A stretch of DNA of 28,728 bases, taken from positions 1-28,728 of the forward strand of contig DATBIK010000031.1 in assembly GCA_036556985.1 (NCBI GenBank), written 5' to 3'. This document shows positions 1 to 7,118 of the stretch, one piece after another; the stretch's first letter is position 1; each line of letters opens with the position of its first letter. Made by a program: the position numbers and the translations under genes. The notes below the pieces were generated by a model that saw only the letters and a list, made by a program, of their open reading frames with translations, had not been told where the DNA came from and did not search any database. The DNA comes from JAPSGM01 sp036556985. GTDB lineage: Bacteria; Chloroflexota; Limnocylindria; QHBO01.

Positions 1-597
1 CACGACCTCGTAGTCGTCGACGAGGAGCACCTTGATCGGGGCGCCGGGCTCGTGGCGCCGCTCCGACCGGGTGCGGACGATGCCCCAGATCCGCTCCGAC
101 TCGCTGAGGCCGCGGAGACGCTGTGCGCCGAGGTCACGCAGCCGGTGGCCGGTCGGCAGCCCCTCGCCGACCTCCCGCACCGTGGCGTCGGAGAGGAGCG
201 TCTCGCCGCCGCGGGCCAGCGACTGGATCCGTGCGCAGCGGTACAGCGGGCGACCGAAATACCGGCTCTCGCGCTCCTCGAGCGGGCCCGAGTCGAGCGC
301 GATCCGCACGCGCACGCGGCCGATGGGCCCCCAGTCGGTGTCGGCCAGGCGGGCATGGATCTCGAGGGCGGCGCCGAGCGCGGAGGCCGCATCCGCGAAG
401 ATCGAGTACGCCGCGTCGCCGATCCGTTCGAAGACCCGGCCGCCGCGCGCCTCGACGATCTCGCGGACGAGGGCGTGGTGCCGAACGAGGGCCTCGGTCC
501 CCGCCTCACCGTGGCGGTCCACGAGGCGCGTGCTGTCCTCGACGTCGGTGAAGAGCAGCGTCAGCTGACGCGGCCCTGTGAGTGGGGAGTCGGACAC
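1..597 (-). CDS. Degenerate class III nucleotidyl cyclase domain fused to a response-regulator receiver domain (partial, runs off left edge)
   Basis: An uninterrupted frame of 199 codons starts at GTG 597 and leaves the window. Residues 12-135 fit the class III adenylate/guanylate cyclase fold: FTDVEDST carries the first metal Asp (D18) and RIGDAAYSIF the second (D61). The purine-specifying Lys of the usual KxxGDG motif is Glu57. The transition-state Asn of the usual VNxAAR motif is Tyr119, while its Arg (R123) is kept. From about residue 187 a new domain begins with IKVLLVDDYEVV, the typical first strand and acidic pocket of NarL-type receiver domains; the rest, perhaps a LuxR-type DNA-binding domain, lies outside. 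The altered substrate residues suggest the cyclase part senses or binds rather than makes cyclic nucleotide; that is inference. Transcribed divergently from pyrB. Confidence 0.8.
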   Translation of the reverse strand, partial: MSDSPLTGPRQLTLLFTDVEDSTRLVDRHGEAGTEALVRHHALVREIVEARGGRVFERIGDAAYSIFADAASALGAALEIHARLADTDWGPIGRVRVRIALDSGPLEERESRYFGRPLYRCARIQSLARGGETLLSDATVREVGEGLPTGHRLRDLGAQRLRGLSESERIWGIVRTRSERRHEPGAPIKVLLVDDYEVV

Positions 598-598
598 G

Positions 599-622
599 GT
601 GGCATGATGCCACGCGTATACT
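599..622. promoter_or_regulatory. 15-nt perfect palindrome and -10-like box between the cyclase-receiver gene and pyrB
   Basis: Positions 599-613 read GTGGCAT-G-ATGCCAC, a perfect inverted repeat just upstream of both divergent starts. A -10-like TATACT lies at 617-622, pointing toward pyrB (start 672), but no convincing -35 precedes it. The palindrome may be an operator for one or both genes. I see no PyrR-type leader hairpin in the roughly 50 nt before pyrB. Confidence 0.35.
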
Positions 623-671
623 CGGCCCGACCTTTAAGGGCGGTCCCGTGAGGCCGCGAAGGAGCACCACC

Positions 672-1637
672 GTGGTTCACGCCGCCGTCCCCACCGCAAC
701 CGCGCCCGGCGAACCCGTGCCCGCGGAACGGTGGCGGTCCCGCCACCTCCTCGACGTGGATGCGCTCGATCCGGAGGAGATCGAACAATGCCTGGACCTG
801 GCGGTCGTCATGCGCGAGCGCCACGAGGCGCGCGAGACGGGCACGGAGCTCGCCCGCGAGATCGTGGGGCTCGCCTTCGCCGAGGCATCCACCCGGACCC
901 GCGTCTCGTTCGAGATCGCCGCGCTGGCACTGGGGGCGCGGGTGGTGGACCTGCCCATCGAGGCCAGCAGCGTGAACAAGGGCGAGTCGCTGGCCGACAC
1001 GCTGCGCACGCTGGAGCGCACCGGCATCGGCACGATCGTGCTGCGGCACGGGGCCAGCGGGGCGCCGTACCTGGCCACACGCGCCTGCGGGGCGCGGATC
1101 GTGAACGCGGGCGACGGGACCCACGCGCACCCGACCCAGGCGCTGCTCGACGCGCTCACCCTGCGCGACGCCCTCGGCGATCTCGCCGGCCGCACGGTGG
1201 CGATCGTGGGCGACATCGGCCATTCGCGGGTGGCGCGCTCGAACCTGCACCTGCTCACCGCCCTGGGCGCGACCGTGCGCCTGGCCGGCCCGCCGGGCTG
1301 GGTCCGCGCCTTCGGCACCTGGCCGGGGGTATCGGTCTACCATCGGCTGGAGGAGGCCCTTGACGGGGCCGATGCGGTGATGACGCTCCGCGTCCAGCTC
1401 GAGCGGCGGGCGGCGGGCGGCGTGCCGTCACTGCGCGAGTACAGCCGGCGCTGGGGACTCACCGAGGAGCGCATGCGCCTCGCGCGACACGATGCTCCGC
1501 TGCTCCACCCGGGCCCGACCAACGAGGGGGTGGAGCTCACCGCTTCGCTCGCCGCCAGCCCCCGCTCGCTGATCGGCACCCAGGTGGCCAACGGCGTGCC
1601 GGTGCGGATGGCCGTGCTCGCGCTCCTGGCGCCGTGA
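672..1637 (+). CDS. pyrB: Aspartate carbamoyltransferase catalytic subunit
   Basis: Condenses carbamoyl phosphate with aspartate, the second step of de novo pyrimidine synthesis, in the cytoplasm. The 321-aa length is normal for the catalytic chain. Residues 73-77 are STRTR followed by VSFE, the carbamoyl-phosphate loop; SSVNKGES (99-106) carries the active-site lysine loop; HPTQALLD starts at 153; LHPGPTNEGVEL near the C-terminus is the aspartate-side loop. GTG 672 is chosen because GAAGGAG (658-664) lies 7 nt upstream; an in-frame GTG at 582 would overlap the divergent gene and has no such site. The stop overlaps the pyrC start by 4 nt (GTGA), so translation is probably coupled. No regulatory subunit gene (pyrI) is seen. 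Confidence 0.95.
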   Translation: MVHAAVPTATAPGEPVPAERWRSRHLLDVDALDPEEIEQCLDLAVVMRERHEARETGTELAREIVGLAFAEASTRTRVSFEIAALALGARVVDLPIEASSVNKGESLADTLRTLERTGIGTIVLRHGASGAPYLATRACGARIVNAGDGTHAHPTQALLDALTLRDALGDLAGRTVAIVGDIGHSRVARSNLHLLTALGATVRLAGPPGWVRAFGTWPGVSVYHRLEEALDGADAVMTLRVQLERRAAGGVPSLREYSRRWGLTEERMRLARHDAPLLHPGPTNEGVELTASLAASPRSLIGTQVANGVPVRMAVLALLAP

Positions 1638-3007
1638 GCCGGCTCGGGTCACTGGCGGACGCTCCCGCCAGCCTCCTCCTGCGCGGCGCGCGCGTCGTCG
1701 ATCCGGGCTCCGGAACCGATGCCGTGGCCGACCTGGCGATCCACGACGGCACGTTCGTCGAGGCGGCCGACCTCCCGACCGATGCCGTCCGCATCGACGC
1801 GGACCGCCTGCTGGCGATCCCCGGCCTGTGCGACCTTCACGCCCACCTGCGCGAGCCGGGTGGCGAGGCCTCCGAGACGATCGCCAGCGGCACGCGCGCG
1901 GCCGCCCACGGCGGATACGCCACGGTCTGCGCCATGCCGAACACCGAGCCGCCCCTCGACGAGCCCGCCCGGGTGGCCTGGGTCGCCGTGCGGGCGGCCG
2001 ATGCCGCCTGCCGGGTTCGAGTCGTGGCCGCCGCCACCCGGGGCCGGGCCGGCGATGCGCTGACCGACATCGGCGAGCTGGCGGGGCTCGGCATCGTGGG
2101 GGTGAGCGACGACGGAGCCCCGGTCGCCTCCCCCCGCCTGACCCGCGGGCTGCTCGCCTACCTGGGCCCGCTGGGCCTGCCGCTGATCGAGCACGCCGAG
2201 GATCCCGCCCTGGCCGAGGGAGCCGTGATGCGCGCCGGCCCGGTCGCCACGCGGCTGGGGCTGGGCGGCTGGCCGGCGTCCGCGGAGCTGACGGTGGTGG
2301 AGCGCGACATCGCCCTGGCCGCCGAGACCGGCGGCTGGCTGCACGTCACCCATCTGTCGACGGCGGCCGCGCTCGACGCGGTGCGCCGCGCGAAGGCGAG
2401 CGGGGTGCGCGTCACCTGCGACGTGACCCCCCAGCACCTGGCGCTCACCGACGCCTGGGTCGCCGGCGACCGTCGCTTCGCCTGGGACGAGCCGGGTGAC
2501 CCGCACGCGGCGCTCGACCCGGCCCTGGCCTACGACGGCTCCTGCCGCGTGAACCCTCCGCTCACCACCCGGGACGACGCGCTGGCGCTCCTCGCCGGCG
2601 TCGCCGACGGGACGGTGGACGCCATCGCCACCGACCACGCTCCGCACCCGCCGGAGCGCAAGCTCGTCGAGTTCGCGAAGGCGGCGCCGGGGATGATCGG
2701 GCTGGAGACCGCCCTGTCGCTCGGTCTGGCGGCCGTTGCCGCCGGCTGCCTGTCGCATGCCGACCTGGTGCGGGCCATGGCCACGCGGCCGGCCCAACTC
2801 ATCGGCGAGGAGCGGAGCCTCGCCGTCGGCGCACGCGCGGACCTCGTTCTGGTGGATCCCGGGGCGTCCTGGCGGGTCGAGCGAAACACGCTGGCATCGG
2901 CCTCGGCGAACACCCCGCTGCTCGGCCGGGAGCTGCCCGGCGTCGTGCGGCTGACCGTGGCGAGCGGGCGCGTCACCTGGGTCGACGGGCTCTCCGGCCT
3001 GGAGTGA
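1634..3007 (+). CDS. pyrC: Dihydroorotase
   Basis: Cyclises N-carbamoyl-aspartate to dihydroorotate, the third step of pyrimidine synthesis. At 457 aa it matches the long class I dihydroorotases of the amidohydrolase superfamily. Metal-binding HAH is at residues 69-71 in CDLHAHLREPG; an SDDG segment, an EHAED segment near residue 186 and the catalytic DHAPHPPERK (D334-H335) follow in the expected order. The C-terminal GARADLVLVDPG is the usual small beta-sandwich. The GTG start overlaps the pyrB stop. Some class I homologues are inactive partners of PyrB, but this one keeps both His pairs and the catalytic Asp, so activity is likely. Confidence 0.94.
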   Translation: MSRLGSLADAPASLLLRGARVVDPGSGTDAVADLAIHDGTFVEAADLPTDAVRIDADRLLAIPGLCDLHAHLREPGGEASETIASGTRAAAHGGYATVCAMPNTEPPLDEPARVAWVAVRAADAACRVRVVAAATRGRAGDALTDIGELAGLGIVGVSDDGAPVASPRLTRGLLAYLGPLGLPLIEHAEDPALAEGAVMRAGPVATRLGLGGWPASAELTVVERDIALAAETGGWLHVTHLSTAAALDAVRRAKASGVRVTCDVTPQHLALTDAWVAGDRRFAWDEPGDPHAALDPALAYDGSCRVNPPLTTRDDALALLAGVADGTVDAIATDHAPHPPERKLVEFAKAAPGMIGLETALSLGLAAVAAGCLSHADLVRAMATRPAQLIGEERSLAVGARADLVLVDPGASWRVERNTLASASANTPLLGRELPGVVRLTVASGRVTWVDGLSGLE

Positions 3008-3040
3008 CGCCGCGCGCGACCGGCGGCGTCATGTGGGACC

Positions 3041-3784
3041 ATGCCGCGCGGCATGACTGAGCGGGACGGAATCGTCTACTTCGACTGCGCCTCGGGCGCC
3101 AGCGGCGAGATGTTCCTCGGGGCCCTCGTCGACGCCGGGCTGCTCGAGGCGGACCTGCGCGACGTCCTCGCCCCCCTCCAGCGCGCCGGCGCCAGCTTCG
3201 ACATCTCGGTGCGGTCGGTGACGAAGGGCCCGGTGGCCGCCACCCAGCTCGTCATCGAGGGCCAGGCGCGCGACGTCCAGGCGCGGCTGCCGGACATGCT
3301 CGCGGTGATCGGCTCCGCCCAACTGGCCGGCGACGTCGCCGCCCGCGCCACCGAGGTGCTGCGCCGCATGGCGACCGAGGAGGCGCGGCTCGCCGGAGAG
3401 CGGCCCGATGACCACGTGTTCACCGGGACGCGCGGCGTGGACGCGATCGTCGGCGCCGTTGGCGTGGTGGGTGCACTGGCCAGCCTCCGGGTGGGGACCG
3501 TCATGGCCTCGCCGGTGAACGTCGGACGCCCCGATCCCGCGGCGGCCGCGCTCCTGGCGCACGCGCCCACCTACGAGGACTCGCCGGGCATTCCCCTGGT
3601 GACACCGCTGGGCGCCGCCCTGCTGGTCGAGCTCGTCGAGGAGTGGCCGGCCTCCCCGCCGTTCGCCGGAGGTCGGGTGGGTCACGGCGCCGGGGAGCGC
3701 GACCTGCCCAAGCCGAACGTCATGCGGTGCTTCCTGGGATATGGGACCATCTCGGGCGCCACGCAGAAGACCCGTCCCGAGTGA
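3041..3784 (+). CDS. LarC-like (DUF111) protein, N-terminal domain only, metal motifs lost
   Basis: 247 aa. The start YFDCASGASGEMFLGALVDAGL and the end, with VTPLGAALL and GHGAGERDLPKPNVMRCFLG, clearly mark the LarC1/DUF111 family, which inserts nickel into the pincer cofactor of lactate racemase. Unlike typical LarC, the central His-rich stretch is missing, the HFHEVGAVDAIV motif has become HVFTGTRGVDAIV, and the HGxLPVPAPAT segment is deleted. No LarC2 domain follows in any frame, and no larA, larB or larE is in the window. Nickel-cofactor synthesis is therefore doubtful and the function unknown. The start is uncertain: ATG 3041 or in-frame ATG 3053. It lies 33 nt after pyrC, probably in the same operon. 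Confidence 0.8.
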   Translation: MPRGMTERDGIVYFDCASGASGEMFLGALVDAGLLEADLRDVLAPLQRAGASFDISVRSVTKGPVAATQLVIEGQARDVQARLPDMLAVIGSAQLAGDVAARATEVLRRMATEEARLAGERPDDHVFTGTRGVDAIVGAVGVVGALASLRVGTVMASPVNVGRPDPAAAALLAHAPTYEDSPGIPLVTPLGAALLVELVEEWPASPPFAGGRVGHGAGERDLPKPNVMRCFLGYGTISGATQKTRPE

Positions 3785-3787
3785 TGC

Positions 3788-4099
3788 ATGTCCATTCGCT
3801 ACAACGAGGATCTCGACCCGAACGAGGGTCCGGGATTCGGCTGCTTCATCTGGCAGGCGATCCTGTTCGCCGTCATCCTGTTCCTCATCCCGGTCGGCCT
3901 CTTCACCTGGAACTGGCCGGTGCCGGTCCTGGCCATCCTCCTCTTCGTCGACCTCGTGCTGCTCTTCTTCGTGAGCATGACCGCGGTCTTCCTGCTGCGC
4001 GTCTTCTTCGCCGATCGGCGCCGCGGCCGCGGGCGGACGACGGGCGTGGTGCGACCCACCCGCAGCGTGGACACCAGCCAGGAACCGCCCGATGACTGA
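3788..4099 (+). CDS. Small membrane protein with two transmembrane segments
   Basis: 103 aa, family not recognised. A hydrophilic N-terminus rich in Asp, Glu and Asn is followed by two strongly hydrophobic stretches (about residues 19-41 and 46-72) and a basic, Arg-rich tail (RRRGRGR), giving a predicted hairpin with both ends in the cytoplasm. It starts 3 nt after the LarC-like gene and overlaps the next start by 8 nt, so it belongs to the pyr transcription unit. No catalytic motif is visible. Confidence 0.75.
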   Translation: MSIRYNEDLDPNEGPGFGCFIWQAILFAVILFLIPVGLFTWNWPVPVLAILLFVDLVLLFFVSMTAVFLLRVFFADRRRGRGRTTGVVRPTRSVDTSQEPPDD

Positions 4100-4271
4100 C
4101 GACACGCCGCGGCGCACGAGCACGATGCTGGGCATGTGGACCGCCATCGGCATCGGCATGGGCGTGGGCATCGGCGTCGCGCTCGGCAACGTGGGGATCG
4201 GCGTCGCGACCGGGCTCGTGCTCGGCCTCGTCATCGGCCTTGCGCTCGACCGGCGCGCGGAGGGCCGCTGA
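4092..4271 (+). CDS. Tiny glycine-zipper membrane protein
   Basis: 59 aa from ATG 4092 to TGA 4269-4271. After a short polar N-terminus (MTDDTPRRTST) the chain alternates Gly with Ile, Val, Met and Leu for about 38 residues, a glycine-zipper pattern typical of tightly packed or self-associating helices, and ends with a basic DRRAEGR. The start sits inside the end of the preceding gene and the stop overlaps the next ATG by one base (TGATG), arguing that it is truly translated. Function unknown; it may pair with the preceding two-helix protein. Confidence 0.65.
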   Translation: MTDDTPRRTSTMLGMWTAIGIGMGVGIGVALGNVGIGVATGLVLGLVIGLALDRRAEGR

Positions 4272-4597
4272 TGCCGTTGATGGTGACGTTCTTCAACGTG
4301 CGCAAGGGCCGCGACGCGCTGTTCAAGCGCGGCATGCGCCACATGTTCCCGCGCCAGGCGCGCCGCTACGAGCAGGAGTTCGGCATCCGCTTCGTAGGCT
4401 GGTTCAACGTCACCGAGGGCTCGGAGTGGAACAACGTCATCATCCTGGACCTGCCCAACTACGCGGTGCTGGACCGGCTGTACGCGGACCCGTCAACCCG
4501 CGGCTTCGGCCACCGCGTGGCGGAATCGGTCTTCGACAAGAAGCACACGATCTTCCTCCGCGAGCGGATGGGTCCCGACCTCGTCTTCAAGCCCTAG
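4271..4597 (+). CDS. Hypothetical 108-aa protein, possibly a dimeric alpha/beta-barrel fold
   Basis: Starts MPLMVTFFNVRKGRDALFKRGMRHMFPRQ and continues with alternating hydrophobic strands and amphipathic helices (RFVGWFNVTEGSEWNNVIILDLPNYAVLDRLYADPS). This order and size recall small ferredoxin-like, ABM/Dabb-type folds, but I do not recognise a named family. The ATG at 4271 is preferred over longer upstream frames because it overlaps the previous stop as TGATG and the upstream extension is Arg-rich out-of-frame sequence. Part of the run of genes between pyrC and pyrE. Confidence 0.7.
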   Translation: MPLMVTFFNVRKGRDALFKRGMRHMFPRQARRYEQEFGIRFVGWFNVTEGSEWNNVIILDLPNYAVLDRLYADPSTRGFGHRVAESVFDKKHTIFLRERMGPDLVFKP

Positions 4598-4613
4598 GCA
4601 TGGAGGTGCCCGC

Positions 4614-5432
4614 ATGAGCGCCCCGCGCATCACCGCCCTGCGCGAGCTGGCCCGGGAGGCCGAGCTCGAGCGCCGCGACTTCCTGTACGAGGCCACCGAG
4701 CAGCTGCGGCGCTTCGTGGACGCCAACCGCGAGCGCCTGCGGGAGATCGGGCCGCTGAAGCTCGTCGACGACGACCAGGACTACCTCCTCTTCCACCCCG
4801 TCGACGAGACATGGACGACGCGGCTCACCTACCAGGACCCCGCCGACAACGAGTGGTACGACGAGGAGCAGGTGATCGACGCGTTCAGCGAGGTCGCCGA
4901 GCTGTACAACCCGGCCGACATCTTCGCCTGGTTCGCCGAGGCGGCCCGCGACCCGGCCGGCCACCTCCTCCCGGCCGATGAGCTCGCCGGCGAGGAGGAG
5001 CTCGTCGAGGGCGAGGAGCAGGACTGGCAGGCGGAGCTGCCGCCGACCCAGCAGGAGACGATCGCCGCGCAGCGGCTCTGGCAGCTGGCCGATGCCTACC
5101 GCGGGCAGATCACCGAGCAGCAGAAGCAGGTCCTGCGCGAGTTCGCCTCGAACGCCGAGGAGGTGCTGGCGCGGACGGGCGACCTGCTGCTGCTGGACGA
5201 GGCCGAGGACGTGCTCCTCCTGCGCGCCGATGGCCGCTTCGAAACAAGCCTCGACCTCGCTGACCTGCCCGCCGGCTCGGCGCTGGCCCTGGACCCGCAC
5301 CGCGAGGGACTGACCGTCACCGAGGCGCGCGTCGTGGCCGAGTTCTACGACCCCTCCGACGTGCTCCAGTGGGTGACCGATTCCCTGGCCGAGCGCTTCC
5401 CGGCGGTCGACTTCAGCGCCGTCTACGAGTAG
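4614..5432 (+). CDS. Acidic hypothetical protein with an internally duplicated domain
   Basis: 272 aa, strongly acidic, with no signal peptide or membrane segment. GGAGG at 4602-4606 supports ATG 4614. Two related halves are visible: residues about 20-110, ending ELYNPADIFAWFAEAARD, and about 175-265, ending EFYDPSDVLQWVTDSLAE. Each has a helix (LRRFVDANRERL versus VLREFASNAEEVL), a strand pair (LKLVDDDQDYLLFHP versus DLLLLDEAEDVLLLR) and this final helix. The halves are joined by a Glu-rich linker. Family and function are not recognised. It sits 4 nt upstream of pyrE, so it is probably cotranscribed with it. Confidence 0.75.
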   Translation: MSAPRITALRELAREAELERRDFLYEATEQLRRFVDANRERLREIGPLKLVDDDQDYLLFHPVDETWTTRLTYQDPADNEWYDEEQVIDAFSEVAELYNPADIFAWFAEAARDPAGHLLPADELAGEEELVEGEEQDWQAELPPTQQETIAAQRLWQLADAYRGQITEQQKQVLREFASNAEEVLARTGDLLLLDEAEDVLLLRADGRFETSLDLADLPAGSALALDPHREGLTVTEARVVAEFYDPSDVLQWVTDSLAERFPAVDFSAVYE

Positions 5433-5436
5433 GCCG

Positions 5437-6036
5437 ATGCTGGCGGACTCCCGCACGGCTTCCATCGAGGAGATCTTCGAGTCTGCCGGCGCGCTGCGGC
5501 GCGGCCACTTCCTGCTGAAGAGCGGCCGCCACTCGGACCGCTACCTGGAGAAGTTCGCCGTGCTCCAGTACCCGCCGCTGGCGGTGGAGATCGGGCGTCG
5601 ACTGGCGCGGGCGCTCGCCCCGGTCGACCCCACGCTCGTGGTGGGGCCCACCACCGGGGGCGTGCTGCTCGCCTTCGAGACCGCCCGCCAGCTGGAGCCG
5701 ATGCTCGGGCACGGCGTGCGCGGCGTCTTCGCCGAGCCGATGGAGCGCGGCGTGCGCGCCCTGCGCCGCGGCTGGCCGGTGGCCCCCGACGAGCGGGTGG
5801 TGCTCGTCGACGACATCCTCACCACCGGCGCCTCGCTGCTCGAGACGATGGATGCCGTGCGCGCGGCCGGTGCCGAGCCGCGGGGGGCGGCGGTCATCGT
5901 CGACCGCTCGACGGGCCCGGTCGAGCTCGGCTGCCCGCTCGAGGCGCTGGGCCGGATCGAGATCTCCTCGTGGCCGGCCGCAGAGTGCCCGCTGTGCGCG
6001 GCCGACGAGCCCCTCGTGAAGCCGGGCAGCAGCTAG
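5437..6036 (+). CDS. pyrE: Orotate phosphoribosyltransferase
   Basis: Transfers the phosphoribosyl group of PRPP to orotate, giving OMP. The 199-aa length is normal. The PRPP-binding motif VVLVDDILTTGASLLE, the N-terminal FLLKSGRHSDRYLEKF (orotate and pyrophosphate loop) and VGPTTGGVLLAFETA are all present. The C-terminus has an extra CPLCAADEPL pair of cysteines, seen in some bacterial PyrE proteins. ATG 5437 lies 4 nt after the preceding stop without a strong ribosome site, suggesting coupling. Last gene of the pyr operon; carAB, pyrD and pyrF must lie elsewhere. Confidence 0.93.
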   Translation: MLADSRTASIEEIFESAGALRRGHFLLKSGRHSDRYLEKFAVLQYPPLAVEIGRRLARALAPVDPTLVVGPTTGGVLLAFETARQLEPMLGHGVRGVFAEPMERGVRALRRGWPVAPDERVVLVDDILTTGASLLETMDAVRAAGAEPRGAAVIVDRSTGPVELGCPLEALGRIEISSWPAAECPLCAADEPLVKPGSS

Positions 6037-6107
6037 GGCGCCGGGCTGCCCTGGCTGGCCGAATGGAGCGGGCCGTTCCTAGCCGGAAACGCGCGTCGGG
6101 CGTGAAA

Positions 6108-6244
6108 TGGCCCCACAGAGAGGGCCACCAGCAGCACGGGGGCGGCCCCTCGGCGCGCTTCGTGCTCACGGTGGCCCGCTGTACCGGGCCAAACCACGCC
6201 CTGGCCCGTGCTCAGGCCGCAATTGGCCCTCTACATCGGGCCAA
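6108..6244. repeat. Three TGGCCC...GGGCCA hairpins between convergent genes
   Basis: The 215-bp gap between pyrE and the convergent nnrE holds three perfect inverted repeats with the same arms. They are 6108-6113/6122-6127 (8-nt loop), 6172-6178/6185-6191 (6-nt loop) and 6223-6229/6238-6244 (8-nt loop). A single half-site TGGCCCG is at 6202-6208. None is followed by a T-run. They could act as a bidirectional termination or mRNA 3'-end zone, or be a REP-like intergenic repeat. Confidence 0.6.
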
Positions 6245-6251
6245 GCACGGC

Positions 6252-7118
6252 TCAGCCGTCGCCGGCGATCGGTTCCTGCCAGGTGATCTGCGCGATCCGA
6301 GCCGGTGGGTGCTCGCCGTCGGGCGGCACGACCCCCTCCTCCGCCTCGAGGGGGATGCCGATCGGCGCCACGAAGTAGCGCCCGGCCAGTCGCCGCGACT
6401 CGGGGTCGAGCGCGAAGCCGGCCTTGGCGCGGTGGAAGGTGACGGTGACGTCGGCGGCCACGACCGGGTCGGAGCGGGAGCCATCGGTGAGGTCGATGCG
6501 GGTGGGCGCGTCGACCGCCAGCACGCTGCAGGGCCGGGAGGCGGCGCGCGCGTGGGTGCGGATCGCGTTCACGAGGTCGACGGCGGTCGAGATCGGCTCG
6601 CGCAGGGGGCCCGATGCCCCGGTGCCGAGCAGCGCGTCCACGACCAGCGTCGCCGGCGAGAGGCGGGGGCGCAGCTGGAGGAGCAGCTCGGGGGTCGGCG
6701 CCACGAACAGCTCGAGCGAGCCGCCGGCGGCCATGGCCTGGAGCACGTTCCAGTTGTGGGCCGCGGCCGAGCCGCCGGTACCCAGCCTGCCGGCGTCGCC
6801 GGCGAGCACGGCCACCACCCGGCGCCCGGCGGCCGCCAGCCGACGCGCGACGACGAATCCGTCACCACCGTTGTTGCCGGGGCCGCACAGGACGGCCACC
6901 AGCGGCCGATCGCCGAGGGGGCCGCCCGGGCCGGTGACGTTCTCGGCCAGTCGCGCCAGCTCGACGAGCGCGACCTCGGCCACGGCCGCGCCGGCAGCCT
7001 CCATGAGCGCGTCCTGGGAGAAGCCGAGCTTCTGCGCCGCCTCGTCGATCTGGGCCATCTCGGTCCCACCGATGAGGACCGGGACATTGCGCGCCGGCCG
7101 CTCGGCCGGCTCGCTCAC
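6252..7118 (-). CDS. nnrE: NAD(P)H-hydrate epimerase (YjeF N-terminal domain only)
   Basis: Epimerises damaged R-NAD(P)HX to the S form for repair. The 288-aa protein has PVLIGGTEMAQIDEAA at the start, the family hallmark CGPGNNGGDGFVVARRL, and DALLGTG, which carries the potassium-site Asp. The usual VDIPSGLDADTG has changed to VDAPTRIDLTDG, a modest deviation. The ADP/ATP-dependent dehydratase domain (NnrD), often fused, is absent. GTG 7118 overlaps the cytochrome c stop by 4 nt, which decides the start over longer upstream frames. Third gene of a leftward operon. Confidence 0.87.
   Translation of the reverse strand: MSEPAERPARNVPVLIGGTEMAQIDEAAQKLGFSQDALMEAAGAAVAEVALVELARLAENVTGPGGPLGDRPLVAVLCGPGNNGGDGFVVARRLAAAGRRVVAVLAGDAGRLGTGGSAAAHNWNVLQAMAAGGSLELFVAPTPELLLQLRPRLSPATLVVDALLGTGASGPLREPISTAVDLVNAIRTHARAASRPCSVLAVDAPTRIDLTDGSRSDPVVAADVTVTFHRAKAGFALDPESRRLAGRYFVAPIGIPLEAEEGVVPPDGEHPPARIAQITWQEPIAGDG

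Noticed and set aside
32..651. Overlapping rightward frames in the first 650 bases
   Set aside because: They are Arg/Ser/Pro-rich shadows of the cyclase-receiver gene on the other strand.
3643..4095. Possible LarC2 half reached by programmed frameshift, as in some larC1-larC2 pairs
   Set aside because: The frame here shows none of the LarC2 motifs, and the next in-frame gene is a membrane protein. The LarC domain ends normally.
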